From: Isoperla grammatica
Lineage: Eukaryota > Arthropoda > Insecta > Plecoptera > Perlodidae
Direction: 5' to 3'
Assembly: GCA_945910005.1 (NCBI GenBank)
Contig: CAMDTW010000523.1
Location: forward strand, 372,001-436,000
DNA: 64,000 nucleotides
Shown: one piece after another, positions 23,044-35,223 of the stretch
How positions within the stretch are numbered: position 1 is the first letter of the stretch
How the letters are laid out: every line of letters begins with the position of its first letter
Notes under the pieces: generated by a model
What the model was told of the DNA's origin: nothing
Database searches by the model: none
What the model saw: only the letters and a program-made list of their open reading frames with translations
Program-made: the position numbers and the translations under genes

Positions 23044-26000
23044 ATGCTGGGTCTTATATGCAGGGTCTTATATGTTGAGTCTTATATGCTGGTTCTAATA
23101 TGCTGGGTCTTATATGCTGGGTCTTATATGCTGGGTCTAATATGCTGGGTCTTATATGCTGGGTCTTACATGCTGAGTCTTTTATGCAGGTTCTTATATG
23201 CTGAGTCTTATATGCTGAGTCTTATTTGCTGGGTCTTATATGCAGGTTCTTATACGCTGAGTCTTATATGCTGAGTCTTATATGCTGGTTCTTATATGCA
23301 GGTTCTTATATGCTGAGTCTTATATGCTGGGTCTTATATGCTGGGTCTTATATGCTGGGTCTTATATGCTGGGTCTTATTTACTGAGTCTTATATGCTGG
23401 GTCTAATATGCTAAGTCTTATATGCAGGTTCTTATATGCTAAGTCTTATATGCAGGTTCTTATATGCTGAGTCTTATATGCTGAGTCTTATATGCTGGGT
23501 CTTATATGCAGGTTCTTATATGCTGAGTCTTATATGCTGGGTCTTATATGCAGGTTCTTATATGCTGAGTCTTATATGCAGAGTCTTTAATGCTGGGTCT
23601 TATAGCTGGGTCTTATATGCTGGATCTTATATGCTGAGTCTTATATGCTGGGTCTAATGTGCTAGGTCTTATATGCAGGTTCTTATATGCTGAGTCTTAT
23701 ATGCAGGTTCTTATATGCTGAGTCTTATATGCTGGGTCTAATGTGCTAGGTCTTATATGCAGGTTCTTATATGCTGAGTCTTATATGCAGGTTCTTATAT
23801 GCTGAGTCTTATATGCTGAGTCTTATATGCTGGGTCTTATATGCAGGTTCTTATATGCTGAGTCTTATATGCTGGGTCTTATATGCTGGGTCTAATATGC
23901 TGGTTCTTATATGCTTGGGTCTTATATGCTGAGTCTTATATGCTGCGTCTTATATTCTGGGTCTTATATGCTGGGTCTTATATGCTGAGTCTTATATGCA
24001 GGGTCTTATATGCTGAGTCTTTTATGCTGGGTCTTATATGCTGGGTCTTATATGCTGGGTCTTAGATGCTGAGTCTTATATGCTGGGTCTTATATGCTGG
24101 GTCTTATATGCAGGGTCTTATATGCTGAGTCTTATATGCTGGGTCTTATATGCTGGGTCTTATATGCTGGGTCTTATATGCGGGTTCTTATATGCTGAGT
24201 CTTATATGCTGGGTCTTATATGCTGGGTCTTATATGCAGGGTCTTATATGCTGAGTCTTATATGCTGAGTCTTATATGCTGGGTCTTATATGCTGGGTCT
24301 TATATGCTGGGTCTTATATGCAGGGTCTTAAATGCTCAGTCTTATATGCTGGGTCTAATATGCTGGGTCTTATATGCTGGTTTTTATATGCTGGGTCTTA
24401 TATGCTGGGTCTTATATGCTGAGTCTTTTATGCTGGGTCTTATATGCTGGGTCTTATATGCTGGGTCTTATATGCTGAGTCTTATATGCTGGGTCTTATA
24501 TGCTGGGTCTTATATGCAGGGTCTTATATGCTGAGTCTTATATGCTGGGTCTTATATGCTGGGTCTTATATGCTGGGTCTTATATGCGGGTTCTTATATG
24601 CTGAGTCTTATATGCTGGGTCTTATATGCTGGGTCTTATATGCAGGGTCTTATATGCTGAGTCTTATATGCTGAGTCTTATATGCTGGGTCTTATATGCT
24701 GGGTCTTATATGCTGGGTCTTATATGCAGGGTCTTAAATGCTCAGTCTTATATGCTGGGTCTAATATGCTGGGTCTTATATGCTGGTTTTTATATGCTGG
24801 GTCTTATATGCTGGGTCTTATATGCTGAGTCTTATATGCTGGTTTTTATATGCTGGGTCTTATATGCAGGTTCTTATATGCAGGTTCTTATATGCTGAGT
24901 CTTATATGCAGGTTCTTAAATGCTGGGTCTTATATGCTGAGTCTTATATGCTGAGTCTTATATGCAGGTTCTTAAATGCTGGGTCTTATATGCTGAGTCT
25001 TATATGCTGGGTCTTATATGCTGAGTCTTATATGCTGACCCTTACATGCTGGGTCTTATATGCTGGGTCTTATATGCCGGGTCTTATATGCTGGGTCTTA
25101 AATGCTGGGTCTTATATGCTGGGTCTTATATGCCGGGTCTTATATGCTGGGTCTTAAATGCTGAGTCTTATATGCTGGGTCTTATATGCTGAATCTAATA
25201 TGCTGGGTCTAATATGCTGGGTCTTATATGCTGAGTCTTATATGCAGGGTCTTATATGCAGGGTCTTATATGCTGAGTCTTATATGCTGGGTCTAATATG
25301 CTGGGTCTTATATGCTGGGTCTTATACGCTGGGTCTTATATGCTGAGTCTTATATGCAGGGTCTTATATGCAGGGTCTTATATGCTAAGTCTTCAATGCA
25401 GGGTCTTATATGCAGGGTCTTATATGGTGATTCTTATATGCTGGGTCTAATATGCTGGGTCTTATATGCTGGGTCTTATATGCTGGGTCTTATATGCTGA
25501 GTCTAATATGCAGGGTCTTATATGCAGGGTCTTATATGCTGAGTCTTATATGCTGAGTCTTATATGCTGGGTCTTATATGCTAAGTCTTATATGCTGGTT
25601 TTTATATGCTGGGTCTTATATGCTGAGTCTTATATGCAGGTTCTTATATGCTGAGTCTTAAATGCAGGTTCTTTTATGCAGGTTCTTATATGCAGGTTCT
25701 TATATGCTGAGTCTTATATGCAGGTTCTTAAATGCTGGGTCTTATATGCTGAGTCTTATATGCTGGGTCTTATATGCTTAGTCTTATATGCAGGTTCTTA
25801 TATGATGAGTCTTATATGATGAGTCTCATATGCTGACTCTTATATGCTGACCCTTACATGCTGGGTCTTATATGCTGGGTCTTATATGCCGGGTCTTATA
25901 TGCTGGGTCTTAAATGCTGAGTCTTATATGCTGGGTCTTATATGCTGAATCTAATATGCTGGATCTAATATGCTGGGTCTTATATGCTGAGTCTTATATG

Positions 26001-27061
26001 CAGGGTCTTATATGCAGGGTCTTATATGCTGAGTCTTATATGCTGGGTCTAATATGCTGGGTCTTATATGCTGGGTCTTATACGCTGGGTCTTATATGCT
26101 GAGTCTTATATGCAGGGTCTTATATGCAGGGTCTTATATGCTGAGTCTTATATGCAGGGTCTTATATGCAGGGTCTTATATGCTGAGTCTTATATGCTGG
26201 GTCTAAAATGCTGGGACTTATATGCTGGGTCTTATATGCTGGGTCTTATATGCTGAGTCTTATATGCAGGGTCTTATATGCAGGGTCTTATATGCTGAGT
26301 CTTATATGCAGGGTCTTATATGCTGGGTCTTATATGCTGGGTCTTATATGCTGGGTCTTATATGCTGAGTCTTATATGCAGGGTCTTATATGCAGGGTCT
26401 TATATGCTGAGTCTTATATGCTTAGTCTTATATGCGGGGTCTTATATGCTGAGTCTTATATGCTGGGTCTTATATGCAGGTTCTTATATGCTGAGTCTTA
26501 TATGCTGAGTCTTATATGCTGAGTCTTATATGCTGAGTCTTATATGCTGGGTCTTATATGCTGGGTCTTATATGCTGGGTCTTATATGCTGGGTCTTATA
26601 TGCTGGGTCTTATATGCTGGGTCTTATATGCTGGGTCTTAAATGCTGAGTCTTATATGCTGGGTCTTATATGCTGAGTCTTATATGCTGAGTCTTATATG
26701 CTGGGTCTAATATGCTGGGTCTTATATGCTGGGTCTTATATGCTGGGTCTTATATGCTGAGTCTTACATGCAGGGTCTTATATGCAGGGTCTTATATGCT
26801 GAGTCTTATATGCTTAGTCTTATATGCTGGGTCTTATATGCTGAGTCTTATATGCTGGGTCTTATATGAAGGTTCTTATATGCTGAGTCTTTTATGCTGA
26901 GTCTTATATGCTGAGTCTTATATGCTGAGTCTTATATGCTGGGTCTTATATGCTGGGTCTTATATGCTGGGTCTTATATGCTGGGTCTTATATGCTGGGT
27001 CTTATATGCTGGGTCTTATATGCTGGGTCTTATATGCTGAGTCTTATATGCTGGGTCTTAT
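23044..27061 (+). repeat. HOR unit 5, a type, 4,018 bp
   Basis: It is the duplicate of unit 2 (offset 11,201). The 13-mer is at 23,595-23,607, the 15-mer at 23,902-23,916, and the 406-bp local duplication at about 24,013-24,824. The one substitution noticed relative to unit 2 is G at 24,283. Confidence 0.92.
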
Positions 27062-30000
27062 ATGCTGGGTCTTATATGCAGGGTCTTATATGTTGAGTCT
27101 TATATGCTGGTTCTAATATGCTGGGTCTTATATGCTGGGTCTTATATGCTGGGTCTATTATGCTGGGTCTTATATGCTGGGTCTTACATGCTGAGTCTTT
27201 TATGCAGGTTCTTATATGCTGAGTCTTATATGCTGAGTCTTATTTGCTGGGTCTTATATGCAGGTTCTTATACGCTGAGTCTTATATGCTGAGTCTTATA
27301 TGCTGGTTCTTATATGCAGGTTCTTATATGCTGAGTCTTATATGCTGGGTCTTATATGCTGGGTCTTATATGCTGGGTCTTATATGCTGGGTCTTATTTA
27401 CTGAGTCTTATATGCTGGGTCTAATATGCTAAGTCTTATATGCAGGTTCTTATATGCTAAGTCTTATATGCAGGTTCTTATATGCTGAGTCTTATATGCT
27501 GAGTCTTATATGCTGGGTCTTATATGCAGGTTCTTATATGCTGAGTCTTATATGCTGGGTCTTATATGCAGGTTCTTATATGCTGAGTCTTATATGCAGA
27601 GTCTTAAATGCTGGGTCTTATAGCTGGGTCTTATATGCTGGATCTTATATGCTGAGTCTTATATGCTGGGTCTAATGTGCTAGGTCTTATATGCAGGTTC
27701 TTATATGCTGAGTCTTATATGCAGGTTCTTATATGCTGAGTCTTATATGCTGGGTCTAATGTGCTAGGTCTTATATGCAGGTTCTTATATGCTGAGTCTT
27801 ATATGCAGGTTCTTATATGCTGAGTCTTATATGCTGAGTCTTATATGCTGGGTCTTATATGCAGGTTCTTATATGCTGAGTCTTATATGCTGGGTCTTAT
27901 ATGCTGGGTCTAATATGCTGGGTCTTATATGCTTGGGTCTTATATGCTGAGTCTTATATGCTGCGTCTTATATTCTGGGTCTTATATGCTGGGTCTTATA
28001 TGCTGAGTCTTATATGCAGGGTCTTATATGCTGAGTCTTTTATGCTGGGTCTTATATGCTGGGTCTTATATGCTGGGTCTTATATGCTGAGTCTTATATG
28101 CTGGGTCTTATATGCTGGGTCTTATATGCAGGGTCTTATATGCTGAGTCTTATATGCTGGGTCTTATATGCTGGGTCTTATATGCTGGGTCTTATATGCG
28201 GGTTCTTATATGCTGAGTCTTATATGCTGGGTCTTATATGCTGGGTCTTATATGCAGGGTCTTATATGCTGAGTCTTATATGCTGAGTCTTATATGCTGG
28301 GTCTTATATGATGGGTCTTATATGCTGGGTCTTATATGCAGGGTCTTAAATGCTCAGTCTTATATGCTGGGTCTAATATGCTGGGTCTTATATGCTGGTT
28401 TTTATATGCTGGGTCTTATATGCTGGGTCTTATATGCTGAGTCTTATATGCTGGTTTTTATATGCTGGGTCTTATATGCAGGTTCTTATATGCAGGTTCT
28501 TATATGCTGAGTCTTATATGCAGGTTCTTAAATGCTGGGTCTTATATGCTGAGTCTTATATGCTGAGTCTTATATGCAGGTTCTTAAATGCTGGGTCTTA
28601 TATGCTGAGTCTTATATGCTGGGTCTTATATGCTGAGTCTTATATGCTGACCCTTACATGCTGGGTCTTATATGCTGGGTCTTATATGCCGGGTCTTATA
28701 TGCTGGGTCTTAAATGCTGGGTCTTATATGCTGGGTCTTATATGCCGGGTCTTATATGCTGGGTCTTAAATGCTGAGTCTTATATGCTGGGTCTTATATA
28801 CTGAATCTAATATGCTGGGTCTAATATGCTGGGTCTTATATGCTGAGTCTTATATGCAGGGTCTTATATGCAGGGACTTATATGCTGAGTCTTATATGCT
28901 GGGTCTAATATGCTGGGTCTTATATGCTGGGTCTTATACGCTGGGTCTTATATGCTGAGTCTTATATGCAGGGTCTTATATGCAGGGTCTTATATGCTAA
29001 GTCTTATATGCAGGGTCTTATATGCAGGGTCTTATATGGTGATTCTTATATGCTGGGTCTAATATGCTGGGTCTTATATGCTGGGTCTTATATGCTGGGT
29101 CTTATATGCTGAGTCTAATATGCAGGGTCTTATATGCAGGGTCTTATATGCTGAGTCTTATATGCTGAGTCTTATATGCTGGGTCTTATATGCTAAGTCT
29201 TATATGCTGGTTTTTATATGCTGGGTCTTATATGCTGAGTCTTATATGCAGGTTCTTATATGCAGGTTCTTATATGCTGAGTCTTATATGCAGGTTCTTA
29301 AATGCTGGGTCTTATATGCTGAGTCTTATATGCTGGGTCTTATATGCTGAGTCTTATATGCAGGTTCTTATATGATGAGTCTTATATGATGAGTCTCATA
29401 TGCTGACTCTTATATGCTGACCCTTACATGCTGGGTCTTATATGCTGGGTCTTATATGCCGGGTCTTATATGCTGGGTCTTAAATGCTGAGTCTTATATG
29501 CTGGGTCTTATATGCTGAATCTAATATGCTGGATCTAATATGCTGGGTCTTATATGCTGAGTCTCATATGCAGGGTCTTATATGCAGGGTCTTATATGCT
29601 GAGTCTTATATGCTGGGTCTAATATGCTGGGTCTTATATGCTGGGTCTTATACGCTGGGTCTTATATGCTGAGTCTTATATGCAGGGTCTTATATGCAGG
29701 GTCTTATATGCTGAGTCTTATATGCAGGGTCTTATATGCAGGGTCTTATATGCTGAGTCTTATATGCTGGGTCTAAAATGCTGGGACTTATATGCTGGGT
29801 CTTATATGCTGGGTCTTATATGCTGAGTCTTATATGCAGGGTCTTATATGCAGGGTCTTATATGCTGAGTCTTATATGCAGGGTCTTATATGCTGGGTCT
29901 TATATGCTGGGTCTTATATGCTGGGTCTTATATGCTGAGTCTTATATGCAGGGTCTTATATGCAGGGTCTTATATGCTGAGTCTTATATGCTTAGTCTTA

Positions 30001-30589
30001 TATGCGGGGTCTTATATGCTGAGTCTTATATGCCGGGTCTTATATGCAGGTTCTTATATGCTGAGTCTTATATGCTGAGTCTTATATGCTGAGTCTTATA
30101 TGCTGAGTCTTATATGCTGGGTCTTATATGCTGGGTCTTATATGCTGGGTCTTATATGCTGGGTCTTATATGCTGGGTCTTATATGCTGGGTCTTATATG
30201 CTGGGTCTTAAATGCTGAGTCTTATATGCTGGGTCTTATATGCTGAGTCTTATATGCTGAGTCTTATATGCTGGGTCTTATATGCTGGGTCTTATATGCT
30301 GGGTCTTATATGCTGAGTCTTATATGCTGGGTCTTATATGCTGGGTCTTATATGCTGAGTCTTATATGCTAGGTCTTATATGCTGGGTCTTATACGCTAG
30401 GTCTTATATGCTGGGTCTTATATGCTGAGTCTTATACGCTGGATCTTATATGCTAAGTCTCATATGCTGAGTCTTATATGCTGAGTCTTATATGCTGAGT
30501 TTTATACGCTGAGTCTTATATGCAGGTTCTTATATGCTGAGTCTTATATGCTGAGTCTTATATGCTGAGTCTTATATGCTGGGTCTTAT
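27062..30589 (+). repeat. HOR unit 6, a type, 3,528 bp
   Basis: It is the duplicate of unit 3 (offset 11,201), with the 13-mer at 27,613-27,625 and the 15-mer at 27,920-27,934. I found no difference from unit 3 in the parts compared. It also aligns with 56,568-60,137 at offset 29,506, becoming 29,548 after a 42-bp (three-monomer) difference near 29,260 and 58,760. Confidence 0.92.
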
Positions 30590-32883
30590 ATGCTGGGTCT
30601 TATATGCAGGGTCTTATATGTTGAGTCTTATATGCTGGGTCTAATATGCTGGGTCTTATATGCTGGGTCTTATATGCTGGGTCTAATATGCTGGGTCTTA
30701 TATGCTGGGTCTTACATGCTGAGTCTTTTATGCAGGTTCTTATATGCTGAGTCTTATATGCTGAGTCTTATTTGCTGGGTCTTATATGCAGGTTCTTATA
30801 CGCTGAGTCTTATATGCTGAGTCTTATATGCTGGTTCTTATATGCAGGTTCTTATATGCTGAGTCTTATATGCTGGGTCTTATATGCTGGGTCTTATATG
30901 CTGGGTCTTATATGCTGGGTCTTATATACTGAGTCTTATATGCTGGGTCTAATATGCTGGGTCTTATATGCAGGTTCTTATATGCTAAGTCTTATATGCA
31001 GGTTCTTATATGCTGAGTCTTATATGCTGAGTCTTATATGCTGGGTCTTATATGCAGGTTCTTATATGCTGAGTCTTATATGCTGGGTCTTATATGAAGG
31101 TTCTTATATGCTGAGTCTTATATGCAGAGTCTTATATGCTGGGTCTTATATGCTGGGTCTTATATGCTGGATCTTATATGCTGAGTCTTATATGCTGGGT
31201 CTAATGTGCTAGGTCTTATATGCAGGTTCTTATATGCTGAGTCTTATATGCAGGTTCTTATATGCTGAGTCTTATATGCTGAGTCTTATATGCTGGGTCT
31301 TATATGCAGGTTCTTATATGCTGAGTCTTATATGCTGGGTCTTATATGCTGGGTCTAATATGCTGGGTCTTATATGCTTGGGTCTTATATGCTGACTCTT
31401 ATATGCTGCGTCTTATATTCTGGGTCTTATATGCTGGGTCTTATATGCTGAGTCTTATATGCAGGGTCTTATATGCAGGGTCTTATATGCTGAGTCTTAT
31501 ATGCTTAGTCTTAAATGCTGGGTCTTATATGCTGAATCTAATATGCTGGGTCTAATATGCTGGGTCTTATATGCTGAGTCTTATATGCAGGGTCTTATAT
31601 GCAGGGTCTTATATGCTGAGTCTTTTATGCTGGGTCTTATATGCTGGGTCTTATATGCTGGGTCTTATATGCTGAGTCTTATATGCTGGGTCTTATATGC
31701 TGGGTCTTATATGCAGGGTCTTATATGCTGAGTCTTATATGCTGGGTCTTATATGCTGGGTCTTATATGCTGGGTCTTATATGCGGGTTCTTATATGCTG
31801 AGTCTTATATGCTGGTTCTTATATGCTGGGTCTTATATGCAGGGTCTTATATGCTGAGTCTTATATGCTGAGTCTTATATGCTGGGTCTTATATGCTGGG
31901 TCTTATATGCTGAGTCTTATATGCAGGGTCTTAAATGCTCAGTCTTATATGCTGGGTCTAATATGCTGGGTCTTATATGCTGGGTCTTATATGCTGGGTC
32001 TTATATGCTGGGTCTTTAATGCTGAGTCTTATATGCTGAGTCTTATTTGCTGGGTCTTATATGCTGAGTCTTATATGCTGGTTTTTATATGCTGGGTCTT
32101 ATATGCTGGGTCTTATATGCTGAGTCTTATATGCTGGTTTTTATATGCTGGGTCTTATATGCAGGTTCTTATATGCAGGTTCTTATATGCTGAGTCTTAT
32201 ATGCAGGTTCTTAAATGCTGGGTCTTATATGCTGAGTCTTATATGCTGAGTCTTATATGCAGGTTCTTAAATGCTGGGTCTTATATGCTGAGTCTTATAT
32301 GCTGGGTCTTATATGCTGAGTCTTATATGCTGACCCTTACATGCTGGGTCTTATATGCTGGGTCTTATATGCCGGGTCTTATATGCTGGGTCTTAAATGC
32401 TGGGTCTTATATTCTGGGTCTTATATGCCGGGTCTTATATGCTGGGTCTTAAATGCTGAGTCTTATATGCTGGGTCTTATATGCTGAATCTAATATGCTG
32501 GGTCGTATATGCTGGGTCTTATATGCTGAGTCTTATATGCAGGGTCTTATATGCAGGGTCTTATATGCTGAGTCTTATATGCTGGGTCTAATATGCTGGG
32601 TCTTATATGCTGGGTCTTATACGCTGGGTCTTATATGCTTAGTCTTTTATGCAGGGTCTTATATGCAGGGTCTTATATGCTTAGTCTTATATGCAGGGTC
32701 TTATATGCAGGGTCTTATATGCTGATTCTTATATGCTGGGTCTAATATGCTGGGTCTTATATGCTGGGTCTTATATGCTGGGTCTTATATGCTGAGTCTA
32801 ATATGCAGGGTCTTATATGCAGGGTCTTATATGCTGAGTCTTATATGCAGGGTCTTATATGCTGGGTCTTATATGCTGGGTCT
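30590..32883 (+). repeat. HOR interval 7, b type, running into omega copy 2
   Basis: It is b type, with TATATACTGAG near 30,930, a 15-mer at 31,365-31,379, no 13-mer, TATTTGCTGGG near 32,043 and GGTTTTTATATG at 32,081 and 32,137. Beyond 32,137 it leaves the 11.2-kb duplication and continues with normal HOR content (CTGACCC near 32,331, GCCGGG pair, TCGTATATG at 32,504, TATACGCTGGG near 32,618). The same b HOR followed by omega occurs at 60,138 onward at offset 29,548. Confidence 0.88.
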
Positions 32884-35223
32884 TATATGCTGGGTCTTAT
32901 ATGCTGAGTCTTATATGCAGGGTCTTATATGCACGGTCTTATATGCTAAGTCTTATATGCTTAGTCTTATATGCTGGGTCTTGAATGCTGAGTCTTATAT
33001 GCTGGGTCTTATATGCAGGTTCTTATATGCTGAGTCTTATATGCTGAGTCTTATATGCTGAGTCTTATATGCTGAGTCTTATATTCTGGGTCTTATATGC
33101 TGGGTCTTATATGCTGGGTCTTATATGCTGGGTCTTATATGCTGGGTCTTATATGCTGGGTCTTATATGCTGGGTCTTAAATGCTGAGTCTTATATGCTG
33201 GGTCTTATATGCTAAGTCATATATGCTGAGTCTTATATGCTGGGTCTTATATTTGGGTCTTATATGCTGGGTCTTATATGCAGGGTCTTATATGCTGAGT
33301 CTTATATGCTGGGTCTTATATGCTGGGTCTTATATGCTGGGTCTTATATGCAGGGTCTTATATGCTTAGTCTTATATGCTGAGTCTTATATGCTGGGTCT
33401 TATATGCTGGGATTTATATGCTGGGTCTTATATGCAGGGTCTTATATGTTGAGTCTTATATGCTGGGTCTAATGTGCTGGGTCTTATATGCTGGGTCTTA
33501 TATGCTGGGTCTTATATGCTGAGTCTTATATGCTGAGTCTTATATGTTGGGTCTTATATGCTGAGTCTTATATGCTAAGTCTTATATGCTGGGTCTTATA
33601 TGCTGAGTCTTATAAGCAGGTTCTTATATGCTGAGTTTAAAATGCAGGTTCTTATATGCAGGTTCTTATATGCAGGTTCTTATATGCTGAGTCTTATATG
33701 CAGGTTCTTATATGCTGGGTCTTATATGCTGAGTCCTTAATGCTGGGTCTTATATGCTGAGTCTTATATGCAGGTTCTTATATGATGAGTCTTATATGCT
33801 GAGTCTTATATGCTGAGTCTTACATGCTGGGTCTTATATGCTGGGTCTTATATGCCGGGTCTTATATGCTGGGTCTTGTATGCTGAGTCTTATATGCTGA
33901 GTCTTATATGCTGAGTCTTATATGCTGAGTCTTATATGCTGAGTCTTATATGCTGAGTCTTATATGCTGAGTCTTATTTGCTGAGTCTTATATGCTGGGT
34001 TATATGCTGAGTCTTATATGCTGGGTTATATGCTGGGTCTTATATGCAGGTTCTTATATGCAGAGTCTTATATGCTGAGTCTTATATGCTGAGTCTTATA
34101 TGCTGAGTCTTATATGCTGGGTCTTATATGCTGGGTCTTATATGCTGGGTCTTATATGCTGAGTCTTATATGCTGAGTCTTATATGCAGGGTCTTATATG
34201 CAGGGTCTTGTATGCTGAGTCTCATATGCTAAGTTTTATATGCTGGGTCTTACATGCTGGGTCTTATATGCTGGCCCTTATATGAAGGTTCTTATATGCT
34301 GAGTCTTATATGCTGAGTCTTATGTGCTGGGTCTTATATGCTGAGTCTTATATGCTGGGTCTTATATGCTGAGTCTTATATGCTTGGTCTTATATGCTGG
34401 GTCTTATATGCTGAGTCTTATATGCAGGGTCTTATATGCAGGGTCTTATATGCTGAGTCTTATATGCTAAGTCTTTAATGCTGGGTCTTTTATGCTGAAT
34501 CTAATATGCTGGGTCTAATATGCTGGGTCTTATATGCTGAGTCTTATATAAAGGGTCTTATATGCAGGGTCTTATATGCTGAGTCTTATATGCTGGGTCT
34601 TATATGCTGGTTCTTATATGCTGGGTCTTATATGCTGGGTCTTATATGCTGGGTCTTATATGCAGGGTCTGATATGCTGAGTCTTATTTGCTGAGTCTTA
34701 TATGCTGGGTCTTATATGCTGGGTCTTATATGCAGGGTCTTATATGCTGAGTCTTATATGATGGGTCTTATATGCTGGGTCTTATATGCTGGGTCTTATA
34801 TGCGGGTTTTTATATGCTGAGTCTTATATGCTGGGTCTTATATGCTGGGTCTTATATGCAGGGTCTTATATGCTGAGTCTTATATGCTGAGTCTTATATG
34901 CTGGGTCTTATATGCTGGGTCTTATATGCTGGGTCTTATATGCAGGGTCTTAAATGCTCAGTCTTATATGCTGGGTCTAATATGCTGGGTGTTATATGCT
35001 GGGTCTTATATGCTGGGTCTTTTATGCTGGGTCTTATATGCTGAGTCTTATATGCTGAGTCTTATATGCTGGGTCTTATATGCTGAGTCTTATATGCTGG
35101 TTTTTATATGCTGGGTCTTATATGCTGAGTCTTATATGCAGGTTCTTATATGCTGAGTCTTAAATGCAGGTTCTTATATGCAGGTTCTTATATGCAGGTT
35201 CTTATATGCTGAGTCTTATATGC
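32884..35223 (+). repeat. Omega block, copy 2 (complete on the right)
   Basis: It matches 1-2,340 at offset 32,883. The 13-mer is at 33,242-33,254 (TATATTT before GGG) and the 12-mers GGGTTATATGCT are at 33,997-34,008 and 34,023-34,034. The CTGAG run is near 33,890-33,985 and TATATAAAGGG near 34,552. The left edge given is only the point that aligns with base 1 of the window; similarity to copy 3 continues further left. At 35,223 it joins the middle of an a-type HOR (TATTTGCTGGG, TATACGCTGAG). Confidence 0.9.

Larger units (their letters stand above)
20937..32137 (+). repeat. 11,201-bp block, copy 2
   Basis: It is nearly identical to 9,736-20,936, including the TATAACCTGAG monomer (21,208), the local 406-bp duplication (about 24,013-24,824) and the TATTATGCTGGG variant at 27,156. 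The left junction is between 20,936 and 20,950: base 20,950 is A where the first copy (9,749) has G, and from 20,951 on the match to copy 1 is continuous. The right edge is 32,137, since 32,138 is T where 20,937 is G. Confidence 0.93.

Noticed and set aside
31823..32452. Longest + strand open frame (209 codons), with many others of 60-146 codons across the window, all made of a hydrophobic 14-residue repeat
   Set aside because: They follow from the 42-bp (3 x 14) arithmetic. Their lengths are quantised by 14, their ends fall at CTGAG or TCTTAA monomers, they overlap in different frames with the same peptide, and they show no start context, no non-repeat domain and no codon-level conservation.
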